Assembly: GCA_003225005.1 (NCBI GenBank)
Contig: QIAN01000263.1
Location: 1-64,000 of the forward strand
Length of the DNA stretch: 64,000 nt
Reading direction: 5' to 3'
DNA from: Acidobacteriota bacterium
Lineage (GTDB): Bacteria > Acidobacteriota > Terriglobia > Terriglobales > Acidobacteriaceae
Shown: positions 1 through 8,601 of the stretch, one piece after another
How the letters are laid out: every line of letters begins with the position of its first letter
Position numbering within the stretch: position 1 is the first letter of the stretch
Position numbers and translations under genes: made by a program
Notes under the pieces: model-generated
Seen by the model: the letters and a program-made list of their open reading frames with translations, nothing else
The model's database searches: none
Told to the model about the DNA's origin: nothing

Positions 1-2
1 AA

Positions 3-140
3 GGAGCACGCAGCCAAGGCATCTTGGTCAGCATTCTGCAAACCTGTCGCCAGCAACTCCGATGTGCCTCCTCTCTTCTACAGACTCTGATTTGTTCCTC
101 TCAGCCCAGGGTACTGGATTTAACCGCCCCTATGCGCTAA
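3..140 (+). pseudogene. Possible transposase C-terminal remnant
   Basis: An open frame runs in from the window edge to a TAA stop at 138-140. It contains the string SQGILVSILQTCRQQ, which resembles the C-terminal tail of IS66-type transposases, where a similar helix precedes the stop. Only about 45 codons are visible and the beginning is outside the window, so it could be the true end of a transposase or a relic. No inverted repeat was recognised near it. This is a weak family assignment made from a short motif. Confidence 0.35.
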
Positions 141-262
141 ACAATTACGTCTTCTTATATCTCTGCGATTAGTTCACCTTTTGATTGATGGTTAGCCTCG
201 TTAGGTGCTGTACCAATGCCCTCAATCACTGCTCGCTACTGAAGCGTAGCCTTAGTTAGGGT

Positions 263-487
263 ATGTACACCACGACCAGAAACATTGCGGGCGGCACTTT
301 TATGACGTGCAAAGATTGCGGGCACGCGATCAGCATGAACAAGATTTGCGACCAGCCGATTCAATCGGCGACGGAAATCTTAAAGCACATGGCTACCCAC
401 AACGCCTGCGCCCTCGCCGCCGGTGGTCACGTCACTCCGGAACTCGAAGCCGTCCGCGCTCCACGCGAAGCATGGCGTCCCAACTAA
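263..487 (+). CDS. Small hypothetical protein with Cys pairs
   Basis: The frame encodes 74 residues; the second Met, at 302, may be the true start and would give about 61 residues beginning MTCKDCGHAI. A CxxC pair (CKDC) followed by further cysteines hints at a small metal-binding knuckle, but a classical zinc ribbon is not complete. No strong ribosome-binding site precedes either start. I do not recognise a function. It lies upstream of the Crp/Fnr gene with a 230-bp gap in which I see no gene. Confidence 0.45.
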   Translation: MYTTTRNIAGGTFMTCKDCGHAISMNKICDQPIQSATEILKHMATHNACALAAGGHVTPELEAVRAPREAWRPN

Positions 488-725
488 ACGACCTGACACC
501 GCGTCAGGCCTGTCCAGATGCACTCACTTCCGCGCAACCGCCCCAACGGAACCGGAAGATGACGTCCATAGAAGATCATCTGTACGATACCGCACATAGG
601 TGTAGAATTGTCTTCGTAAAGCCCTGACACCTAGCAAAGTATCGCAAGGAACAAAGTGCCGCACCACTCGCGACACATCGTATCGACCAACAAGGGCGAC
701 TTCGACCCAAGGAGATTCCTTGCGA

Positions 726-1328
726 ATGTCGGCGAGGGGCAGCAAGTCCTTTGCCAAGACGCAAACCATCTTCACACAGGGGGACGCGGCTGACTCAGTC
801 TTCTACATTCAGGAAGGCAATATTAGACTCAGCGTCGTATCCAAGTCTGGCAAGGAAGCGACCCTTGGCATATTAAATGCTGGAGACTTCTTCGGAGAGG
901 GTAGCCTCGCTGGACAGCCCTTACGCATGGGGTCGGCCACAGCAATGACCGCCTGCACGCTTCTGCGCATCGACAAGAAGTCAATGATGCATGCCCTCCA
1001 GCACGAACACAAATTCTCGGATGTGTTCGTAACCTATCTGCTGGCACGGAATATCCGATACGAAGAAGACTTGGTTGACCAACTCTTCAATTCCAGCGAG
1101 AGGAGATTAGCTCGGCTTCTGCTGTTGCTTGCTCGATTCGGCAAGGAAGGGATACCGGAGACTCTGATCCCCAAGATCAGTCAGCAAACCCTCGCAGAAA
1201 TGATTGGCACGACGCGGTCACGGGTCAGTTTTTTCATGAATCGGTTCAGACAGTTAGGCTTCGTTGAGTATGACGAGAACGGGATACAGGTCCATGGTTC
1301 CCTTCTAAATGTCATTCTCCACGACTAG
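726..1328 (+). CDS. Crp/Fnr family transcriptional regulator
   Basis: This about 200-residue protein has the two-part Crp/Fnr layout. An N-terminal cyclic-nucleotide-binding beta-barrel covers roughly residues 10-120 (IFTQGDAADSVFYIQ, GDFFGEGSLAG), followed by a dimerisation helix. A C-terminal winged helix-turn-helix lies near 150-190 (QQTLAEMIGTTRSRVSFFM). There is no N-terminal cysteine cluster, so an Fnr-type iron-sulfur sensor is unlikely and the ligand is unknown. A TTG at 720 is also possible, but ATG 726 is chosen because AAGGAG at about 710-715 is then well spaced. The gene stands alone, and nothing in the sequence shows which genes it controls. Confidence 0.9.
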   Translation: MSARGSKSFAKTQTIFTQGDAADSVFYIQEGNIRLSVVSKSGKEATLGILNAGDFFGEGSLAGQPLRMGSATAMTACTLLRIDKKSMMHALQHEHKFSDVFVTYLLARNIRYEEDLVDQLFNSSERRLARLLLLLARFGKEGIPETLIPKISQQTLAEMIGTTRSRVSFFMNRFRQLGFVEYDENGIQVHGSLLNVILHD

Positions 1329-1472
1329 GCATCATCAGTTTTCGCTTGACCAGCGCCGAACCGGGCATCTGGCGGCTATCGAAACCAGGTTCACCCTCAG
1401 GGCAGCATTCGTCGGCGTAGAAGCCAATTCTTTGACCGTGATCCGCCCGCTATGCGGTGCTAGCCTATCGTC

Positions 1473-1667
1473 ATGCAGAATCCCGTCAAAGAACGAATCG
1501 CGAAGTTGCGGGACGAAATAGCGCAAATAAGTGAAGCGAACCGACTGCACTTGCATGGCGGCAAAAAGAAGCCACAGGGAGCTGCGGGGGATCACGAACG
1601 TCGGCTTCAAAGATTGCAGGAAATTCTGGACGAATTAGTGGCGCTGACCGACTGGAAAAAGCTATGA
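1473..1667 (+). CDS. Small charged coiled-coil protein
   Basis: A 64-residue hydrophilic protein rich in Arg, Lys, Glu and Leu, with heptad-like spacing (RIAKLRDEIAQI and RRLQRLQEILDELVAL) around a central Gly/Lys-rich linker, which suggests a helical hairpin. No membrane segment or signal peptide is present. The composition and clean ORF argue for a real gene, and I associate similar short proteins with Acidobacteria, but no function is known to me. It lies 144 bp after the Crp/Fnr gene on the same strand. Confidence 0.6.
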   Translation: MQNPVKERIAKLRDEIAQISEANRLHLHGGKKKPQGAAGDHERRLQRLQEILDELVALTDWKKL

Positions 1668-1803
1668 AAATCGCGAACGAGACCTGCATGAGGCACAAAT
1701 GCAGGGTGAGAAGCGTACTCCGCGCACCACGATATTGAAATCGAGTCGCAGCCGAGGGGCGCCAATCTTGGAGGACGCGCTCACCGGCATCCTCTGACTC
1801 GCA

Positions 1804-2154
1804 TCACGGGAGATCAGGCCGTGTCAGGGATTGGTCAATCGCAAGGTCGCGACATGTGCGACGAATGAGTTCGTGCGCGGAGTCTGAATCAACGAACTCG
1901 AAGCCGTAGCGAAATGCGTTCCTTTGGCGGCCTATCGCCTGAATCGTCACAGCACCGCAGGGGAGCGCGAAGCCCAACTCCACGACCTCGCCCAAGGACG
2001 CTTCAATTCTCAGCATGGCTGCGATCCCGGATTCGCTAATATCCACGGTATACCCGTTCAGCACACCACACTTGCGGGAATTGATTCTGATATCGACCTC
2101 AATTTTGAACCGGGGCTGGCGACGGGCGTCGGGAATCATAGGAACGGGCAACAT
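1804..2154 (-). CDS. PilZ domain protein
   Basis: The ORF track extends to 2316, but ATG at 2154 (or GTG at 2157) is preceded by a strong GGGGAG site and gives a compact 116-residue single-domain protein. PilZ hallmarks are visible: an RxxxR-type motif near the start (ARRQPRFKI) and the D/NxSxxG motif (DISESGIA) about 30 residues later. PilZ domains bind cyclic di-GMP and pass the signal to motility, exopolysaccharide or secretion machinery. As a stand-alone domain its partner cannot be inferred here, since none of the neighbours is a motility or polysaccharide gene. Confidence 0.8.
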   Translation of the reverse strand: MLPVPMIPDARRQPRFKIEVDIRINSRKCGVLNGYTVDISESGIAAMLRIEASLGEVVELGFALPCGAVTIQAIGRQRNAFRYGFEFVDSDSAHELIRRTCRDLAIDQSLTRPDLP

Positions 2155-2969
2155 CACTTTCTCCCCTCTGGTTCGATGATGTTCCAAAAGTGTTCTTGCC
2201 TCAACCGGCTGTGAGCGTTCGTCAATCGCGATGCGACTCACAGGCAAGCGAGCAAAAAACAAACCTCGCGGTTCTCCTCCGATCCTCCGTAAGTCAACAA
2301 CACACACCGCGAGCATCTATGTAGGTCTTGTCTATAGCATAGATAATGCCCCCTACTGCGGTGCGGGGGTGTTCACTCTCGGACACTCTCGGCAATTATT
2401 GTGAAAAAACAGTCACCTCACGCTAGACATGGCGAGGGTTATTTCACAACTGTGCAATCTTGAACAGACACGAAATAGGGGACGACTGTAAATTGTAGTG
2501 AATTGTCGTAGACGTAGAGGAACTGATGTGGCCCTCCCGTGGTCTTTCCGGTTCCTATTCTAGTGGCGCAGCCCATGCGACCGCTGCGCCACGCCATCGG
2601 GACTACCACTGTGATGAATAAAATACCGTTTGCCGATCGATCGCCCGATCGAGACGACCACTGTGGCGGACCCGAGCTGTCTGAGCTTCTCGTCACCAGA
2701 CCGACGGCTGCGTTTCAGTGGCCCCCCGATTGCTCTTGGCCGTTCATTGATCACGGGCGGGAGAGCGATACCTAGACCCCTTGTTGCTCGGCAGCTTCGC
2801 ATCAGTGGCGAGAGTGGTGTCTGTGAAGTGGCGACACTGGCCGGAGCCCCCCTAATCGCGAGTCACACAGCTTCCATTGCAGGTCCACTCGGACTCCGTC
2901 CGCTCTGGGAACACGAACTCCAACAGTTCTTTGGCTCCCCGGTTGCCGATGTAAGCCTGCCCTAAAGCG
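2155..2969. other. Gene-poor stretch
   Basis: About 0.8 kb without a convincing gene. Short ORFs overlap on both strands but none shows a recognisable motif, a ribosome-binding site or protein-like composition. A short direct repeat (CACTCTCGG twice) lies near 2370-2390, and a small cluster of overlapping CGATCG palindromes lies near 2635-2652. The stretch leads into a decayed glycoside hydrolase, so part of it may be older relic sequence. Confidence 0.5.
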
Positions 2970-3505
2970 TGCCCTACAAGGAAGAGGGTGGCTTGTTCGG
3001 AGGCGCGCGCCTATCAAGCAAGCGACCAACGCGCAGTGTGGGCACAGGAAGTCGGAACATCCAGCGAGTGGATGCCGGAGGCTACGTTTCCGAATAGGCG
3101 CCGAGGCTGTGAGAGAACGCGGCCGCGTGCCAAAAGGTTTGGGGCTTCACCTGGTGGTGCTCGCGCGACATCGATCCCGCGATGAAGGAGTTTCTGAGCC
3201 TGGAGTACACGCTGGGAGTCTTGGATCAACAGAACCGAGTGAAGCCGCTGGGACGAACATTGTCCAGCCTCGCCGACGAATGGCGCAAGAATCCGCCGGC
3301 TGTGATTTCTCGCTCCGTAGCGCTGGTGATTCCCGACAAAGGGCTTTCCAAAAAAGGGCGACGTGGCCGATTGGAGCGTCGCGAAATAATATTATGGACC
3401 TGGTCAGTCGCGGGGTGCGACCGGCAATCGTGCTGGAGAGCCGTGCCGGGGACAAAGCTTATCTCAGGAGCAGAGGGATCGAAGAGCTGATCGAGGCCGC
3501 GGTGC
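2970..3505 (+). pseudogene. Decayed glycoside hydrolase (cellulase-like) fragment
   Basis: Three frames must be read in turn to recover one protein-like string: QRAVWAQEVGTSSEWMPEA, then GFTWWCSRDIDPAMKEF continuing to LGVLDQQNRVKPLGRTL, then DLVSRGVRPAIVLESRAG. The WWCS-D-D and LEYTLGVLD...KPLG patterns recall the end of a TIM-barrel of the GH5/cellulase-like type. Only the C-terminal third is present and at least two frameshifts break it, so no functional product is expected. It sits directly upstream of an intact GH2 gene on the same strand, suggesting that a polysaccharide-degradation cluster once included both. The exact GH family is uncertain. Confidence 0.6.
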
Positions 3506-3640
3506 GACAACTCGTAACCAGCACTCCTCCCCAAATTCAATTGAGAGGAGGGCGTTGCGACACCAGGACCAATGCAACAATGAATTCTGAGGGAAACTAT
3601 GATCCGAGGGAGCAGGTAATAACGGTCCCAAGGAGAGAAC

Positions 3641-5962
3641 ATGGATCGACGTAACTTCCTGAAGAACAGCGGCACATTGCTTGCTGGAGCTACCCTTGTA
3701 CCCCACGCGCTGTCCAAGGCTTCCGAATCCCGGGCAGCCAATCGGGCAGGACGGTTGGTTCTTCCCATGAACCGGAACTGGCGTTACAGCGGTCGCTCTG
3801 GCGAGGGAGCCCATTCGAAAGATTTTGACGACTCAGGGTTTGAGCGTGTTGCTATTCCGCACGCTAACGTGCGCCTACCCTGGCATGGCTTCGACGAGAA
3901 GACTTACGAGTTTGTTTCGATTTATCGCCGCCATTTCAAGCTTCCCGAGGAAGCTCGCGGCAAGCGAGTGTTCGTCGATTTCGAAGCGGCGATGACCGCC
4001 TCCACCGTGTGGATCAACGGCACGCGCGTTGGAGAGTATCGGGGAGGATACACGCCATTTTTCTTTGAGCTGACGCCTCACCTCGACTTCGACGGTGAAA
4101 ATGTCCTGGCACTCCAGCTTGACTCCCAGGAGCGGCCGGATATTCCGCCTTTCGGCGATGAAATCGACTACCTGACGTTTGGCGGCATCTACCGCGAAGT
4201 TTTCTTACGTGTCGTTCCCGCGACCTTTATTGAAAACGTCTTTGTCAGAGTCAAAAACGCTCTGGGCGCACATCCAAGCGTCGAGGTCGACTGTTTTCTG
4301 GAGCATTTGGAGCCGTTGCGTGACGCCCTGACGCTTGACGCTGAACTGGTTGATGGCGAGCGCTCCCTGGCGCGATCCTCCCAGCGCATTCCTCCCTCGA
4401 AGGTCTCGACCGAAGCCGTTGCTCACACCGTGCACCTCGACCATCTGAACGACATCAAACTATGGAATCTTGAACAGCCGAATCTCTACTCCGTTCGCGT
4501 GTGTCTACAACGAGGAACCGAGGTACTCGATGAGCATTCCTGTCGCTTTGGTTTTCGGGAGGCCCATTTCACTGATCATGGCTTTGAGCTGAATGGCAAA
4601 GTGCTCAAGCTTCGCGGCCTCGACCGGCACCAAACGTTTCCATTCGTGGGCCAGGCAATGCCTGGGCGTTGTCAGCGTCGTGATGCCCAGATACTTCGGA
4701 AACAGCTCAAGTGCAATATCGTCCGCACCTCCCATTACCCACAGTCGCGTCATTTCCTCGACGCGTGCGACGAGGCAGGCTTGCTGGTTTTGGAAGAAAT
4801 TCCTGGATGGCAGCACATTGGCGATCAGGGATGGAAGGAGCTTTCGATCGACAACCTCCGCCGGATGATCCGGCGCGACTGGAACCATCCTTATATTGTT
4901 TTGTGGGGTGTGCGCATCAACGAATCCCGGGACGATCATGACCTTTACTCTCGAACGAACGCGCTAGCGCATCAGCTTGATACGACGCGCCAAACCGGGG
5001 GGATCCGCGATTCCCAGGAGTCTGAGTTCCTGGAAGATGTGTTTACCATGAACGACTTCGGATTCCCACTGAAGCCTCCGAACCACTCCCGCTACTTGAA
5101 TACTGAATTCGTGGGTCACACCTATCCCACCAAGACTATCGACAATGTGGAGCGCCTCACTGAGCACACCATTCGTCATGCTCGTGTTCATGACCAACTC
5201 GCGTCGAATCCCCAATATGCGGGAGGCATTGGCTGGTGTGCGTTCGACTACAACACCCACGCCAACTTCGGTTCCGGAGACCGGCTTTGTTATCACGGCG
5301 TCAGCGACATTTTTCGCGAACCGAAACCGGCAGCCGGCTTCTACAAGTCGCAGTGTGATCCTGGGGAAGAGGTCGTGCTGGAACCAGCGTTTCACTGGGC
5401 TCGTGGCGACGAATCTGTGGGATTCTCAAAAGCAGTCGTCTGCTCGAACTGCGACCATCTGAAGTTCTATGTTGGCGGCAAACTGGTTCGAGAAGCGGAG
5501 CCCGACCGCGAGCAGTTTGGCCACCTTCGCTACGCGCCCTTTGTCGTTCACCTGGGAGAGCTCTTTGACAAATGGGGAGATCTTCGTATCGAAGGTTATA
5601 TCCAGGGCAAGCAGGTGATTGCGAAAAATTATTCTGGAAAGGGCGTAGACCGAAGATTTGATCTTCTCCCCGATGACAAGGAGTTGATTGGCGATGGCGC
5701 CGATTCTACCCGCGTGGTGCTCCGCGTCACCGACGAATTCGGAGCGATTCGGCCGTTTGCCAACGATGCCGTCAGACTCGAGCTGGAGGGACCGGCAGAT
5801 GTCATCGGCGATAACCCTTTTTCACTGATCGGCGGAACCGGCGCAGTTTGGATTCGGGCAAAAGAGCAGGCTGGAAGAGTACGCCTGAAAGCGATTCACC
5901 CCCAGCTGGGCACGCGAGTAGTCGAGATCGAAATCGCCGCCGCGCCTCAGGAAAGAATTTAG
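3641..5962 (+). CDS. Exported glycoside hydrolase family 2 protein
   Basis: A 773-residue enzyme with a Tat-type signal (MDRRNFLKNSGTLLAGATLV). The GH2 layout is complete: a jelly-roll sugar-binding domain about 45-195, an immunoglobulin-like domain about 200-305, and a TIM barrel from about 310 to 580. The likely acid/base is Glu428 (WGVRINE) and the likely nucleophile is Glu489 (LNTEFVGH). The C-terminal region resembles the extra beta-sandwich domains of bacterial beta-galactosidases. GH2 enzymes release terminal beta-galactosyl, beta-mannosyl or beta-glucuronosyl groups; the substrate cannot be told from sequence alone. AAGGAGAG precedes the ATG. Tat export implies folding before transport to the periplasm or outside. 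Confidence 0.9.
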   Translation: MDRRNFLKNSGTLLAGATLVPHALSKASESRAANRAGRLVLPMNRNWRYSGRSGEGAHSKDFDDSGFERVAIPHANVRLPWHGFDEKTYEFVSIYRRHFKLPEEARGKRVFVDFEAAMTASTVWINGTRVGEYRGGYTPFFFELTPHLDFDGENVLALQLDSQERPDIPPFGDEIDYLTFGGIYREVFLRVVPATFIENVFVRVKNALGAHPSVEVDCFLEHLEPLRDALTLDAELVDGERSLARSSQRIPPSKVSTEAVAHTVHLDHLNDIKLWNLEQPNLYSVRVCLQRGTEVLDEHSCRFGFREAHFTDHGFELNGKVLKLRGLDRHQTFPFVGQAMPGRCQRRDAQILRKQLKCNIVRTSHYPQSRHFLDACDEAGLLVLEEIPGWQHIGDQGWKELSIDNLRRMIRRDWNHPYIVLWGVRINESRDDHDLYSRTNALAHQLDTTRQTGGIRDSQESEFLEDVFTMNDFGFPLKPPNHSRYLNTEFVGHTYPTKTIDNVERLTEHTIRHARVHDQLASNPQYAGGIGWCAFDYNTHANFGSGDRLCYHGVSDIFREPKPAAGFYKSQCDPGEEVVLEPAFHWARGDESVGFSKAVVCSNCDHLKFYVGGKLVREAEPDREQFGHLRYAPFVVHLGELFDKWGDLRIEGYIQGKQVIAKNYSGKGVDRRFDLLPDDKELIGDGADSTRVVLRVTDEFGAIRPFANDAVRLELEGPADVIGDNPFSLIGGTGAVWIRAKEQAGRVRLKAIHPQLGTRVVEIEIAAAPQERI

Positions 5963-6115
5963 TGGCGATTTTTTGGGCAGGAGCGTTCAGCGTGAAACTG
6001 ACTCCACCCATTCGAGCGATGTGCGTGAGATGATGCGCGTGAGACGAAGAGGATCGAAACCGGGACGAACGAATACGCGTGCCTGGGATGGGGCCACGAC
6101 CCCAAATTTCCGCTC

Positions 6116-7324
6116 TCAGTCGACTTCCATGATCGGTTGCTGTGGCTTGGCCAAGAACGAGGCTGCGAGACCGCAGGCGGCTGCGAAGGACAACCACAGA
6201 CCCGGAATCGCCCTATTCCCGGTAACGTGAATCAGATAAGTGCTGATGGCTGGAGTAAACCCACCGAAGATCGCTGTGGCCAGGCTATAGGCCAGAGCAA
6301 AGCCTGTAGTCCGCACATTCACCGGCATGATCTCGGTAAGAAAAACCACCATGGCGCCGTTGTAGCTGCCATAGATAAAGGATAGCCAGAGTTCGACGCT
6401 CAGCAATCTTGAGAACGATGGATTACGAACCAGCCAAAGCATTGCTGGATATGCTGTGATCAGCATCAGGATCGTACACAGAACCAGTAGGGGCCGGCGG
6501 CCTATCCGATCGGACAGAGTTCCCATTACAGGGAGCCAGAACAGATTAGAAGCCCCAACCCACAGAGTCACGATCAGACTGTCTAGGCTTGCCAGATGCA
6601 GCACCGAACTGCCGAATGTGGGCGTATAAGCGGTGATCATGTAGAAAGACACGGTGGTCATGGTCACCATCATGACTCCGATGATCACAATCCCCCAGTT
6701 TGCGGTGAGCGAGCGGAGAATTTCTGAGGTGCTTGGCCTGTGCTTGCGGGCGATAAATTCGTCAGTCTCTTGAAGCGAACGCCTGAGCCTGAACAGGAAC
6801 GGAAGTATGGCACAGCCCAGGAGAAGGGGAATTCGCCATCCCCACTGCAGCATTTTCTGAGGCGGAAGAGCGGAACTCAACATCACTCCAACCAGTGCGG
6901 CGAACATGACCGCCACCTGCTGGCTCGCCGATTGCCAGCTGACGTAGAAGCCCTTGTGCCCCGGAGTGGCGATCTCCGACAAGTAAACCGAGACGCCGCC
7001 CAACTCCATGCCCGCCGAAAAGCCCTGTAGCAGGCGGCCAGTCAGTACGAGCAGCGGTGCCAACAAGCCGATGATCGCGTATCCCGGCATGAACGCAATA
7101 GAAATGATTCCAACCGACATCAGGCCCAGCGTGAGAATCAGGCCGGCGCGGCGTCCATGACGATCCGTGTATGCTCCGAGCACGATGGCTCCGAGGGGCC
7201 GCATCAGAAAACCAGCGCCAAACGTCATCAGCGACAGCATCAACGAAAGAAATGGATTACCGCTGGGGAAGAAGGCATTGCCGATCGCGGATGCATAATA
7301 ACCGAAGACCATGAAGTCGTACAT
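6116..7324 (-). CDS. MFS transporter, MHS (metabolite:H+ symporter) type
   Basis: A 12-helix major-facilitator protein of the MHS family, which moves citrate, tricarballylate, ketoglutarate or similar acids with protons. The motif [12 protein letters not shown] after helix 2 is the MFS signature, and it is repeated as [11 protein letters not shown] in the second half. The ORF starts at [11 protein letters not shown], but the conserved first helix clearly continues upstream in frame ([15 protein letters not shown]) to an in-frame TGA with no ATG, GTG or TTG between. The true start is therefore a rare codon such as ATT, or has been lost to a frameshift. It is the last gene of the leftward operon, behind the tartrate/D-malate dehydrogenase, and fits uptake of that enzyme's acid substrate. 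Confidence 0.85.
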   Translation of the reverse strand: MYDFMVFGYYASAIGNAFFPSGNPFLSLMLSLMTFGAGFLMRPLGAIVLGAYTDRHGRRAGLILTLGLMSVGIISIAFMPGYAIIGLLAPLLVLTGRLLQGFSAGMELGGVSVYLSEIATPGHKGFYVSWQSASQQVAVMFAALVGVMLSSALPPQKMLQWGWRIPLLLGCAILPFLFRLRRSLQETDEFIARKHRPSTSEILRSLTANWGIVIIGVMMVTMTTVSFYMITAYTPTFGSSVLHLASLDSLIVTLWVGASNLFWLPVMGTLSDRIGRRPLLVLCTILMLITAYPAMLWLVRNPSFSRLLSVELWLSFIYGSYNGAMVVFLTEIMPVNVRTTGFALAYSLATAIFGGFTPAISTYLIHVTGNRAIPGLWLSFAAACGLAASFLAKPQQPIMEVD

Positions 7325-7506
7325 CTCCAGAAAATTGCCGCTGGAGACGCGGACTACAGCCCAGATTTTTGATTTCCGGTCAGAGAGAGCGATCGTAGGA
7401 CTTTGATAGGACTCAGTAATCGTTTCTTCCTCACGTGAAGGAAGGACTCGAAGAGCGCGGATAGATGATTTTCATCCCCGAGTGCACGCTGAACGAGACA
7501 GCCCAG

Positions 7507-8589
7507 CTACCGCATACTTGAATGACTTACCTCACTCACCTGCGAGGCGATGGCTGCGCCCATATCTTTGGTGGTGGCCTGCCCTCCGATATCCGGAGTA
7601 CGAACTTCAGATTGCGCCAGAGTCTCCGCAATGGCACGCTCGACTGCATCTGCGGCTTCCGCAACTCCGAGATGTCTTAGCATCATAGCGCCTGACCAGA
7701 TCTGCCCGATGGGATTTGCTATGCCTTTTCCGGCTATGTCGGGTGCCGAGCCGTGTACTGGCTCGAACATAGACGGGTATTCCTTCTCTGGATTGAGGTT
7801 GGCTGAGGGAGCGATGCCGATGGACCCGACGACCGCTGGCCCCAGATCAGAAAGAATGTCCCCAAAAAGATTGGACCCTACGACAACGTCGAACCAGTCA
7901 GGATGGCGCACGAAGTGAGCGGTGAGGATATCGATGTGATACTGGTCTGTGCGTATATCCGGATATTGCGCCGCCATCTCATGGAAACATTCATCCCAGA
8001 AGGGCATGGTGTGGATGATGCCGTTCGATTTTGTGGCCGAGGTCAGATGCTTCTTTCTCTTCCTAGCCAAATCGAAGGCGTGCCGGAGGACTCGGTTCAC
8101 TCCACGGCGGGTAAAAACTGTCTGTTGAACGGCCATCTCGTCGTCCGTTCCCTCATAGAGCCGCCCGCCTATATTTGAATACTCGCCCTCGTTGTTTTCG
8201 CGAACGATACAGAAATCAATCTGGCCGGGCTTCCAATGTTTAAGGGGAGTTTCAATCCCTTCAAAAAGGCGCACGGGCCGCAGATTAACGTATTGGCGGA
8301 AATGGCGGCGGATGGGAATCAACAATCCCCACAACGAAACATGATCGGGAACGCTGGGGTGTCCGACAGCGCCCAGGAAGATAGCGTCAAAGGGCCGCAG
8401 CTGCTCAATGCCGTTCGCCGGCATCATGCTTCCGGTCTGGACATAGGTTTCGCAGCTCCAATCGAAAGGGTGCCATTTGAATTGGAATCCAAAGCGCTGT
8501 CCTGCGGCTTCCAGAACCCGGATGCCCTCCGGAACCACTTCTTTCCCAATACCATCTCCGGCAATCACGGCTACGTCGAAAGTGTTCAT
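7507..8589 (-). CDS. ttuC: Tartrate/D-malate dehydrogenase
   Basis: A 360-residue member of the isocitrate/isopropylmalate dehydrogenase superfamily. IAGDGIGKEV begins the fold and the substrate loop reads LIPIRRHFRQYVNLRP; the family's metal-binding aspartates fall in GSNLFGDILSDLGP, and the NAD-site motif EPVHGSAPDIAGKG follows. The decarboxylating D-malate/tartrate branch (TtuC, DmlA) fits better than LeuB because of the first-helix and loop wording and the absence of leucine genes. It would oxidise D-malate or tartrate with NAD+ and Mn2+ in the cytoplasm, giving pyruvate, glycerate or oxaloglycolate. It lies 12 bp downstream of a PrpD-type gene and upstream of an MHS acid transporter in the same operon. 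Confidence 0.85.
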   Translation of the reverse strand: MNTFDVAVIAGDGIGKEVVPEGIRVLEAAGQRFGFQFKWHPFDWSCETYVQTGSMMPANGIEQLRPFDAIFLGAVGHPSVPDHVSLWGLLIPIRRHFRQYVNLRPVRLFEGIETPLKHWKPGQIDFCIVRENNEGEYSNIGGRLYEGTDDEMAVQQTVFTRRGVNRVLRHAFDLARKRKKHLTSATKSNGIIHTMPFWDECFHEMAAQYPDIRTDQYHIDILTAHFVRHPDWFDVVVGSNLFGDILSDLGPAVVGSIGIAPSANLNPEKEYPSMFEPVHGSAPDIAGKGIANPIGQIWSGAMMLRHLGVAEAADAVERAIAETLAQSEVRTPDIGGQATTKDMGAAIASQVSEVSHSSMR

Positions 8590-8601
8590 GGACGGTGTAG
8601 T

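Noticed and set aside
2439-2802. Overlapping ORFs of 78-111 aa on both strands
   Set aside because: No ribosome-binding site, no motif, and low-complexity Arg/Ser/Gly-rich translation typical of shadow frames in GC-rich DNA.
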